Made by a program: the position numbers and the translations under genes. This document shows positions 1-5,648 of a stretch of DNA of 5,648 nt, in pieces (within the stretch, counting starts at the first letter, position 1; the number at the start of each line of letters is the position of its first letter). The DNA comes from CAILKP01 sp038231815 (GTDB taxonomy: Bacteria > Planctomycetota > Phycisphaerae > Phycisphaerales > UBA1924). The stretch lies in contig JBBRKQ010000187.1 in NCBI GenBank assembly GCA_038231815.1, forward strand, positions 1 through 5,648, read 5' to 3'. The notes under the pieces are model-generated. The model saw nothing but the letters and a program-made list of their open reading frames with translations. It did not search any database and was not told the origin of the DNA.

Positions 1-1150
1 TGGGTTCGGCAGCGAGTGAATAGACGGTGCCGTTGATGCCGGGGGTGGAGCCACTGGCGGAAGGCCCCACGCTGGACCATGCGTTGGTGGTGAAGTTGTA
101 GCGGGCGATGCGGTTCCGCGCCACGCTGCCGGCGGTTGTAAAATTACCACCGGCTAAGAGGTCTCCGGTGCTGGTAAGGGCAAGAGAGTAAACAACTCGA
201 GGACCGGGTCCCTCTACGCCGCTGCCGAGCGAGGTAAAGGTGTTACTGGATAGATTGCACCGCGAGATACCCCAACCACCGCCGACTGGAAAGTTGCCAC
301 CAGCAATGACATCGCCACCCGAGAGGAGCGTCAAAGCGTTGACCGACCCGCCCGGGCCAATGCCAATGCCGCCGAGCGCGCCACTCACGGTGTTGTAGCG
401 GGCCATGCCATTTACGAACACGGTTGTGCCATTGGGAGTGAAGTTGCCGCCCACGATCACCTCGCCGCTTGGCATGAGCAACAAGGCGTTGACTTGGCTG
501 TTGAGCAAACCGGGGGTCACCAGCGCCGAGTACTCCTGCGTCGTTGAGTTCAGTCGTGCTACGCGAGAAACGATGGTGGTCGGCAGCCCGGGCTGGATGC
601 TCAGACGGGTGAAGGCGCCGCCCACCACCAGGTCACCACTCGGCAGCACGGCCAGCGCATTGACCTGACCATTGAGCCCGCCACCGAGACTTGACCACGT
701 GCCGGTAGCCGGGTTGCAGCGTGCCAGAAAGTTTGCCGTAACGCCGCCTGCCGCGGAGAAGAACCCGCCGGCGACGATGTCTCCGCCGGGCAGCACGGCC
801 AGAGAGTACACGATGCCGTTGGTGCCGCCGCCGAGTTGTGACCAGCGACCGGATGAAGGGTTGTAGCGAACGATGTTGCTGGCGGCGATGCCGCCCGCGG
901 TTTGAAAGTTGCCGCCGAAGATAATGTCACCATTGGGCAGGGCGATGGAGGCGCGAACGGTGCCGGGGCCGGGTGAATCATTGGCGATGGTGGCCCAGCC
1001 TTCGGTGCACTGTGCCATCGCAGGTGCGGTAGTGGCGCAGCCCAGCAGCAGGAAGAGCCCGGTAGCCAGCACACGGGCGGCGGTGAAAAGCCGATTGCTG
1101 GTGCAGGGAGACGGGGCAGTGTGGGGTGTTGTGCTGATCTGGGCAGGCAT
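1..1150 (-). CDS. Secreted delta-60/kelch-like repeat propeller protein, C-terminus beyond the window
   Basis: The frame is open without a stop from 1150 to the left edge, giving 383 residues, so the 3' end is missing. Residues 1-46 look like an export signal: a polar stretch with Arg20 and Arg26, a hydrophobic run VLATGLFLLLG, then AMA before Gln47. Repeats of about 50 residues follow, each with the pattern VxALxVLPxGDxxxGGxF followed by xxRYNxxTxxW. The GGxF turns lie at residues 79, 128, 177, 234, 284 and 334, and a seventh unit begins at the edge. This fits a beta-propeller of delta-60 or kelch-like type; such proteins are usually exported, with unknown ligands. I see no catalytic motif. 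The start at 1150 was chosen for its GGAG eight bases upstream; an ATG at 1192, just after an in-frame stop, would add 14 residues and has no good ribosome site. It is divergent from the dehydrogenase-like gene. A C-terminal dockerin-like tail outside the window is possible but unseen. Confidence 0.85.
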   Translation of the reverse strand, partial: MPAQISTTPHTAPSPCTSNRLFTAARVLATGLFLLLGCATTAPAMAQCTEGWATIANDSPGPGTVRASIALPNGDIIFGGNFQTAGGIAASNIVRYNPSSGRWSQLGGGTNGIVYSLAVLPGGDIVAGGFFSAAGGVTANFLARCNPATGTWSSLGGGLNGQVNALAVLPSGDLVVGGAFTRLSIQPGLPTTIVSRVARLNSTTQEYSALVTPGLLNSQVNALLLMPSGEVIVGGNFTPNGTTVFVNGMARYNTVSGALGGIGIGPGGSVNALTLLSGGDVIAGGNFPVGGGWGISRCNLSSNTFTSLGSGVEGPGPRVVYSLALTSTGDLLAGGNFTTAGSVARNRIARYNFTTNAWSSVGPSASGSTPGINGTVYSLAAEP

Positions 1151-1158
1151 GGGAAAAG

Positions 1159-1162
1159 CTCC
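1159..1162 (-). promoter_or_regulatory. Ribosome binding site of the repeat-protein gene
   Basis: GGAG on the minus strand stands eight bases before the ATG at 1150. The upstream alternative ATG at 1192 has no purine-rich site at this distance, so this site decides the start in favour of 1150. Confidence 0.5.
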
Positions 1163-1548
1163 GAGTGCGACGGGAATAAGCAAGGACGCCATTGTTCAAA
1201 CGCGAAATTTCTTTTGAGGCGCACGGAATGGTTAGATCGGAGCAAAATTTTTGTCGGCCGCCCACCCGGGGTGGTCAGTAGCAAGCAGGTGGACTCCCTT
1301 TTCACACCGCTGGTTGGGCTGTGGTAGGGAAGCGGCTGGAGGTGACTGCCCGAAGCTGTACGACAAGTTCGTCATGTCGCATTGAACAGTGGTGCGCCTA
1401 GTCACAATAACTGCGAAATTACAAAACGCCCGCACTTGTTGCCCGCCCAGCCGTATCGTTTCACACGCCCGCAGCCCCGATTTATACCGCTGTCCCTCGG
1501 TTCATGCAACCGGCGAGCGGTATTGTTCGGACCGGATCGCTCACACCT

Positions 1549-1556
1549 GAGGAGAG
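1549..1556 (+). promoter_or_regulatory. Ribosome binding site fixing the start at 1562
   Basis: GAGGAGAG is followed by five T residues and the ATG at 1562. This is the strongest Shine-Dalgarno-like site in the window. It shows that the 60 codons open upstream, back to 1382, are leader and not protein. Confidence 0.8.
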
Positions 1557-1561
1557 TTTTT

Positions 1562-3118
1562 ATGAACCGAGTTTCTTATTCCAGTTTCTCCAAATTCTCC
1601 ATCGCCGCGGCCGCGGCGGCGGGGCTGGTGGCCTGCGCCGGTAGCACCGTGCATGCTCAGTCGCTGGATTTGGGAGATTTGCAGACCGTCGCCAGCACGG
1701 GGCTCTCGAGTGCGCTGTTTCTGACCAATGCCCCTGGTGACCCAGTCACGCGGCTGTACGTGTTGGAGCTCGCGGGGCGTGTGCGTCGGATTGACAGCAC
1801 CACTCTGCAGACGGCCAGTGTTTTGGACATCACCACGCTGGTTCTGGCAGCGGGTTCAAACCCCGAGTTTGGTGTGGTGCAGGGCTTTAGCGAGCAGGGC
1901 TTGCTGGGTCTTGCATTTCACCCGGACTATCAGACCAACCGGTACTTTTACGTGTACTACACGGAACCACGTGGCAGCACGTATGTCAGTCAGGGCGTGA
2001 CGTATGACAACGGGCGTTCGGTACTTGCGCGGTACACGATGAATGCGGCTGGCACCGCGGCGGTTGCGGGCTCAGCGCAGATCGTGATGAAGTTTGATCA
2101 GTCAGAGGTGAATCACAACGGCGGGTGCATTCGCTTTGGTACCGATGGGCTGCTGTACATCGGCACGGGTGATGGTGGTGGCGGTGGCGACCAGCCCAAC
2201 AACGCGCTGAACCCGAACACTTTGCTGGGCAAGATGCTGCGGATTGATGTGAACGGCGATGATTTCCCGGCTGATGCGAACAAGAACTACCGCATTCCGG
2301 CAGGCAACCCGGTGACATGGCCAACCGGTGCTGGCGGCACACAAACCGGGCTGCGTGAGATCTGGGCTATTGGCCTTCGCAACCCGTGGCGCTGGAGCTT
2401 TGACAAGCTCACCGGTGATTTGTGGATTGCTGATGTTGGTCAAGATCTGTGGGAAGAGGTGAACTTTGTTTCCGGCAACGGTGGCCCCGGCCGCAACTAT
2501 GGCTGGCGGCGGTGGGAGGGCTTGGCAAGCTACAACACCAACATCGGCACGTACTCGGTGGCCAACAGCGTGCAGCCTGTGTACGTGTACCCGCACAACA
2601 CCGCGGCGGGGTTCCTTGCATCGCAGCAGGGCAGCTCAACAACGGGCGGCTTTGTATATCGCGGCAATGCAATTCCGGGGTGGCGCGGGCGCTACTTCTT
2701 TGCAGATTTCGTGAGCGGTCGTTTGTGGTCGTTCCGGCTGATTGGCGGCGTGCGTGCAGATTTCCAAGATCACACCGCACACTTCACGACAGCCGGTGTC
2801 GGCCCCTCGTCCCTGACCAGCTTTGGTGAGGACAACGATGGCGAGCTGTACACCGTGCACTTCGCGGCACCACGCATTCGCAAGATTGTGCCATCGGCCC
2901 TCAGCAACTCGCTGTCGATCGCGGATGTGGCCCAGGGCGGCGGCTTGCCCGGTCCGGATGGCACTATTGATGGCGACGACTTTATCGCGTTCATCAATGC
3001 GTTTGCAGCGGGCGATTTGCTTGCAGATGTTGTAAACGGTGGCGGCACTCGGCCGCCGGATGGAATTGTTGATGGCTCGGACTTCATCGCGTTCATCAAT
3101 GCGTTTGTGGCCGGGTGA
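1562..3118 (+). CDS. Secreted PQQ-dependent sugar dehydrogenase-like (GSDH/HHIP-like) propeller with dockerin-like tail
   Basis: 518 residues. Residues 1-32 are a signal peptide with an alanine-rich core and VHA before Gln33; an LVAC lipobox-like motif ends at Cys25. Residues 34 to about 445 match the GSDH family of six-bladed propellers: EQGLLGLAFHPDY (111-123), NHNGG (184-188), LLYIGTGDGG (197-206), LLGKMLRID (221-229), LRNPWRWSFD (272-281), DVGQDLWEEVN (291-301), NYGW (312-315), GRYFFADF (376-383). By alignment from memory with Acinetobacter soluble glucose dehydrogenase, His185 and Asp204 fit the catalytic His144/Asp163 pair (same spacing of 19), and Arg273-Asn274 fit Arg228-Asn229. Other PQQ contacts of that enzyme (Lys377, Arg406, Arg408) are not evident, so cofactor and substrate are uncertain. 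Residues 452-518 hold two dockerin-like repeats. These enzymes oxidise aldoses in the periplasm or outside; this role is inferred. A hairpin follows 38 bases after the stop. Confidence 0.88.
   Translation: MNRVSYSSFSKFSIAAAAAAGLVACAGSTVHAQSLDLGDLQTVASTGLSSALFLTNAPGDPVTRLYVLELAGRVRRIDSTTLQTASVLDITTLVLAAGSNPEFGVVQGFSEQGLLGLAFHPDYQTNRYFYVYYTEPRGSTYVSQGVTYDNGRSVLARYTMNAAGTAAVAGSAQIVMKFDQSEVNHNGGCIRFGTDGLLYIGTGDGGGGGDQPNNALNPNTLLGKMLRIDVNGDDFPADANKNYRIPAGNPVTWPTGAGGTQTGLREIWAIGLRNPWRWSFDKLTGDLWIADVGQDLWEEVNFVSGNGGPGRNYGWRRWEGLASYNTNIGTYSVANSVQPVYVYPHNTAAGFLASQQGSSTTGGFVYRGNAIPGWRGRYFFADFVSGRLWSFRLIGGVRADFQDHTAHFTTAGVGPSSLTSFGEDNDGELYTVHFAAPRIRKIVPSALSNSLSIADVAQGGGLPGPDGTIDGDDFIAFINAFAAGDLLADVVNGGGTRPPDGIVDGSDFIAFINAFVAG
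2984..3107 (+). repeat. Pair of 22-bp direct repeats within the dockerin-like modules
   Basis: The bases 2984-3005 recur exactly at 3086-3107, 102 bp (34 codons) apart. They encode IAFINAF in both dockerin-like units. Because the distance is a whole number of codons, recombination between the copies would remove or add one module in frame. The near-identity points to a recent internal duplication or to gene conversion. Confidence 0.8.
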
Positions 3119-3156
3119 TGCCAGCGAGTTGAGATTTGGAACTCTGTTCACTACCG

Positions 3157-3186
3157 CAAGCCCCGATCGAAACCGATCGGGGCTTG
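3157..3186. terminator. Perfect 13-bp hairpin, probable terminator of the first dehydrogenase-like gene
   Basis: CAAGCCCCGATCG at 3157-3169 and its exact reverse complement at 3174-3186 enclose an AAAC loop. It lies 38 bases after the stop at 3118. The stem is long and GC-rich, but no clear T-tract follows (TGCGTTCG), so it may be a non-canonical terminator or a 3' stabilising structure. Confidence 0.65.
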
Positions 3187-3502
3187 TGCGTTCGTAAATG
3201 TTGTGTGTTTGCACGGCTTCGCCGTGAACCGGCGGCTTTGCTTCTGGCTTTTTACGCAGTGCTACGCACGCGGGGGGTGTGAGGTGCAAAGACCGCTGAT
3301 GCTGCCGGCTACTGCTCTGACGTTTCGATGACCAGCGATTGAACGCTTCGGTGCGTGGCCAAAGCTTGATGGGCACCGCCCAGTGGTTCGCGCCGATACG
3401 GGAAAGTGTAGGGTTTCTTTTCATCAGCGGGATCACTATCATTTACACCCGCTAATGAGTGAAACCGCTGCGATGCTGGGTGAGTCGTTGATTTTTTATT
3501 CT

Positions 3503-3506
3503 GGAG
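3503..3506 (+). promoter_or_regulatory. Ribosome binding site of the second paralogue
   Basis: GGAG stands seven bases before the ATG at 3514. A second in-frame ATG at 3520 is 13 bases away, so the first ATG is preferred. Confidence 0.65.
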
Positions 3507-3513
3507 TGGACGG

Positions 3514-4998
3514 ATGCCGATGCAAAACTTCATACCGCTGTCATTGTGCCGTTCGGTGCTCGCTGCTTCGCTGGCCATTACAGCGCTTGCCCCACTGCGA
3601 GCGCATGCCCAGACCCTTGATCTGGGCGACCTGCAAACGGTTGTTCCCAGCGGGCTGGCCAGCCCATTGTGGGTGGGCTGCGCGCCGGGTGATCCATCCT
3701 CAACTTTGTTTGTACTAGAAAAGGGCGGGCGCATTCGGGTGATTCGATCCGGCACACTCCAGGTTGGCCCGGTGCTGGATCTGTCCACGCTGGTTGATAT
3801 CCGCAGCGAGCGTGGCCTGCTGGGTATCGCATTTCATTCGAGCTACCAGATAAACCGGCAGTTTTATGTGTTTTACAGCGAGCTCTCCGGCCGCAACATC
3901 GTTGCGCGTTACAACATGAACACCGTCGAGACCGGCCAAGACATCTTGGCTGATCCGGCCTCCGCTCAGATTGTTCTGCGCCTGACGCAAACAGCCCTGA
4001 CCGACAACGGCGGCAATATGGTCTTTGGGCCCGATGGTCTGTTGTACATCGGCACTGGCGGCGCCGGTGATACCACCAACAACTCGCTCAATCCTGCGAG
4101 CCTGCTGGGCAAGATGCTGCGAATTGATATTGACCGCGATGATTTTCCGCTGGATGCCAACAAAAACTACGGCATCCCCGCGGGCAACCCCACGACCTGG
4201 CCCACCGGCAGCGGCGGCACGCAAACCGGCTTGCCCGAGCTTTGGGCCATCGGCTTGAGGCAACCCTGGCGATGGAGCTTTGACCGCATCACCGGTGATT
4301 TGTGGCTGTCAGATGTTGGTGCCACCAACTGGGAGGAAGTCAACTGTGTCACCGGCAACGGCGGCCCCGGTCGCAACTACGGCTGGCCTCGCTTTGAGGG
4401 ACGGGTAGTCACGACGACGAATATCGGTAACTTCTCTGCCGCGGGCAGCGTGAGCCCGATTTATGTGTATCCCCACACGGTGCAGCCGGGGTACCCGACT
4501 GGTTCAACCGGCTTCGCCGTCACCGGCGGCTTCATGTATCGCGGCGGGGCGATACCGGGTTGGCGGGGACGCTACTTCTTTGCGGATTACGCGGCGGGCC
4601 GGATCTGGTCGATCCGCAACATCAACGGCGTGGCGACTGATTTTCAGAACCACAGCATGCAATTGGCGCCCAGCGGCGGGCTGGCGAACCTGGCGAGCTT
4701 TGGCCAGGACAATGACGGTGAGTTGTACATCGTGCAGTTTTCGAACCCGCCGATTCGCAAGATCGTGCCCTCGCCGCTGAACGCCACACTTTCACCGGCG
4801 GACATCGTTCAAGGCGGCGGCATCCCGGGGCCGGATGGCACGGTCGATGGCTCGGACTTCATCGCGTTTCTGAACGCCTTTGGCATCGGTGATTTGCTGG
4901 CGGACATTGTTGATGGAGGCGGCAATCTGCCGGCCGATGGCATTGTTGATGGTTCGGATTTTATTGCGTTTATCAATGCGTACGCGGTGGGAACGTGA
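3514..4998 (+). CDS. Secreted GSDH/HHIP-like propeller paralogue with dockerin-like tail, probable pseudoenzyme
   Basis: 494 residues, a tandem paralogue of the gene at 1562; over residues 196-296 I count about 79 of 101 identical by eye. The signal peptide covers residues 1-32 (AHA before Gln33), and the mature protein starts like its paralogue with LDLGDLQTV. The propeller body keeps LLGKMLRID (197-205), LRQPWRWSFD (248-257), WEEVN (273-277), NYGW (288-291) and GRYFFADY (352-359). Residues 427-494 hold two dockerin-like repeats. The residues matching the catalytic centre are changed: Asp164 for His185, Gly183 for Asp204 and Gln250 for Asn274 of the paralogue; HSSY replaces HPDY at 108-111. 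Two surface insertions of the paralogue, about 12 and 13 residues, are missing near residues 95-98 and 124-128. The reading frame is intact, so this is not a pseudogene. It may bind a sugar or partner without catalysis, or act as a structural protein; this is inference. Confidence 0.87.
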   Translation: MPMQNFIPLSLCRSVLAASLAITALAPLRAHAQTLDLGDLQTVVPSGLASPLWVGCAPGDPSSTLFVLEKGGRIRVIRSGTLQVGPVLDLSTLVDIRSERGLLGIAFHSSYQINRQFYVFYSELSGRNIVARYNMNTVETGQDILADPASAQIVLRLTQTALTDNGGNMVFGPDGLLYIGTGGAGDTTNNSLNPASLLGKMLRIDIDRDDFPLDANKNYGIPAGNPTTWPTGSGGTQTGLPELWAIGLRQPWRWSFDRITGDLWLSDVGATNWEEVNCVTGNGGPGRNYGWPRFEGRVVTTTNIGNFSAAGSVSPIYVYPHTVQPGYPTGSTGFAVTGGFMYRGGAIPGWRGRYFFADYAAGRIWSIRNINGVATDFQNHSMQLAPSGGLANLASFGQDNDGELYIVQFSNPPIRKIVPSPLNATLSPADIVQGGGIPGPDGTVDGSDFIAFLNAFGIGDLLADIVDGGGNLPADGIVDGSDFIAFINAYAVGT

Positions 4999-5044
4999 TG
5001 TGGTGGTCAATTCCGATTTGTTGAGCGCGGGGTGAAAGGCATTG

Positions 5045-5070
5045 AAAAAGGTGGCGATGCTGGGCATCGC
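5045..5070 (-). terminator. Probable intrinsic terminator of the minus-strand gene
   Basis: GCGATGC (5054-5060) and GCATCGC (5064-5070) form a 7-bp stem with a three-base loop. Read on the minus strand, the stem is followed after four bases by five T residues (5049-5045). It lies about 57 bases past the stop of the gene ending at 5128. Confidence 0.55.
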
Positions 5071-5116
5071 TGCCTTTGAATCTGCACGGTCTTTCACGCC
5101 TGCAGATTCGCAGGCA
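5071..5116. terminator. Stem-loop in the convergent junction
   Basis: GAATCTGCA (5078-5086) pairs perfectly with TGCAGATTC (5101-5109) across a 14-base loop. TGCCT at 5071-5075 can extend the stem with AGGCA at 5112-5116, past one mismatch and one wobble. No T-tract follows on the plus strand. It may stop transcription of the gene ending at 4998, but this is uncertain. Confidence 0.45.
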
Positions 5117-5127
5117 GCGAGAACACT

Positions 5128-5648
5128 TTAGCGATTGGCGAGCGCGCTGTTGATCTTGCTTGTCAGGGCCGCGATGTAGTCGCGGGTTTCGGCGGCTTCG
5201 CGGATGGCGGTGTTGACGGCGGGCTGAACGGCGGCGGTGTTCGCATTCATCAGGTTGCCGGTGAGGCTGGTTTCAATGACCGTCAGCGTGTCGATGAGGC
5301 GAGAGAAGCTGACGCGACCATTGCGCAGGAGGCGAAGGGCGGCCTGACTTTTGTCGCCGCGGCTGGCGAGGGTTTCATCAGGCACTGGGCTGCCGGAGGC
5401 GGCATCGCGGTTGATATCGCGGGCCCAAGCACGGAAGGAGGCGGTGGCAGACTCGGCGCGGTCGGCATGAATGCCGATGGGTCGGCCCTGCTCACGCAGA
5501 TAGGCGAGGTTGCGGCCGAAGACCTCGAAGTCAGCAGCGCGACTTGGGTACTGAGCCCGGATGGTGTATGCCAGTCGATCAATGGTTATCTGGATTCTGG
5601 GTGGGAGCGTTTTGGTACCGCAAAGAGCAAGGCGTCGGTTCGAGACCA
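5128..5648 (-). CDS. Hypothetical helical protein, N-terminus beyond the window
   Basis: The minus-strand frame is open from the right edge to a TAA at 5128-5130 and gives 172 residues. No ATG occurs in this frame before residue 133 of the visible part, so the true start probably lies outside. A GTG at 5385 would give an 85-residue protein, but the reading frame upstream has similar composition and no stop, so a longer protein is more likely. The sequence is rich in Ala and Arg, with probable amphipathic helices (for example FEVFGRNLAYLREQG near 40-54 and the last 35 residues). There is one Cys (visible residue 9) and no membrane segment. I do not recognise the family. It converges on the paralogue pair and shows no dockerin-like tail, so a shared function is not indicated. 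Confidence 0.65.
   Translation of the reverse strand, partial: VSNRRLALCGTKTLPPRIQITIDRLAYTIRAQYPSRAADFEVFGRNLAYLREQGRPIGIHADRAESATASFRAWARDINRDAASGSPVPDETLASRGDKSQAALRLLRNGRVSFSRLIDTLTVIETSLTGNLMNANTAAVQPAVNTAIREAAETRDYIAALTSKINSALANR

Larger units (their letters stand above)
1151..1561. other. Divergent intergenic region, 411 bp
   Basis: This stretch separates two genes transcribed away from each other, so it should hold both promoters. I find no strong sigma-70 type site on either strand. A small palindrome, CCACCC-G-GGGTGG, lies at 1262-1274, and GAAATTTC lies near 1205; both are too short to name as operators. The frame of the downstream gene happens to stay open back to an ATG at 1382, but the peptide it would add is not signal-like and the real start is at 1562. 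The segment 1481-1494 nearly matches the start of the second paralogue (see findings). No RNA gene or transposon end was recognised. Confidence 0.6.
3119..3513. other. Intergenic region between the tandem paralogues, 395 bp
   Basis: The region begins with the hairpin described separately at 3157-3186. A second small palindrome, CACGGC-TTC-GCCGTG, lies at 3212-3226. TACGCA occurs twice four bases apart within about 3252-3268. The right half should carry the promoter of the downstream gene, but I see only a weak TATCAT at 3437-3442 with no matching -35. No coding frame here has a credible start with a ribosome site. The separation and hairpin argue against a tight operon of the two paralogues. 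Confidence 0.55.

Noticed and set aside
601..1305. 234-residue minus-strand open frame overlapping the repeat protein
   Set aside because: It is a different frame of the same strand, rich in Pro, Ala and Ser without repeats. The frame with clear repeats and a signal peptide is the real one.
1382..1411. Promoter TTGAAC - 18 bases - AATAAC for the first dehydrogenase-like gene
   Set aside because: Four of six matches in each box can occur by chance in 400 bases, and it would leave a leader of about 145 bases; not supported enough to list.
1382..1561. N-terminal extension of the first dehydrogenase-like protein by 60 residues
   Set aside because: The strong GAGGAGAG site and a complete signal peptide begin at 1562; the extension is not hydrophobic and would bury the signal peptide inside the protein.
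3212..3226. CACGGC-TTC-GCCGTG as a second terminator or REP-type element
   Set aside because: The stem is six pairs with a three-base loop, the T-rich stretch comes more than 20 bases later, and no second copy was seen in the window.
2636..3442. 268-residue antisense frame over the end of the first paralogue and the intergenic region
   Set aside because: It lies opposite well-conserved coding sequence, has no ribosome site and shows no domain; it follows from GC-rich codon bias.
3715..4263. Antisense frame over the second paralogue, with a similar one at 2102-2596 over the first
   Set aside because: Both mirror the conserved paralogous coding sequence, which explains why they occur at matching places; there is no independent sign of translation.

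Overview
The window looks like a piece of a planctomycete chromosome, most likely class Phycisphaerae. The evidence is indirect: two proteins end in a paired dockerin-like module with the pattern ADxxxGGGxPxxDGxxDGxDFIAFxNAF, known to me mainly from Phycisphaerales secreted proteins, and a third is a repetitive secreted propeller of a type common in that phylum. There is no rRNA, tRNA, mobile element or CRISPR array, and no phylogenetic marker, so this placement is an inference.

Layout from left to right. (1) 1..1150, minus strand: a secreted repeat protein of delta-60/kelch-like type, cut off by the left edge. (2) 1151..1561: a 411-bp divergent intergenic region. (3) 1562..3118, plus strand: a secreted six-bladed propeller protein of the GSDH/HHIP-like (PQQ-dependent sugar dehydrogenase) family with a C-terminal dockerin-like pair. 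(4) 3119..3513: a 395-bp intergenic region that opens with a perfect 13-bp hairpin. (5) 3514..4998, plus strand: a tandem paralogue of gene 3 with the same architecture. (6) 4999..5127: a short convergent junction with two stem-loops. (7) 5128..5648, minus strand: the C-terminal part of an unrecognised helical protein cut off by the right edge.

Three of the four genes encode predicted exported proteins, so the locus looks like a small block of envelope or extracellular functions. The two dehydrogenase-like genes are a tandem duplication. A hairpin and their own leaders separate them, so they are probably separate transcription units. The most interesting point is that the upstream copy keeps the His/Asp pair and the Arg-Asn that correspond to the catalytic centre of soluble glucose dehydrogenase. 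The downstream copy has His to Asp, Asp to Gly and Asn to Gln at these places, while the scaffold, signal peptide and dockerin-like tail are intact. It reads as an intact gene for a probable pseudoenzyme. No wholly new system is demonstrable here; the pseudoenzyme pair, the stretched dockerin loops and a short sequence shared between the two gene starts are the parts worth a second look.
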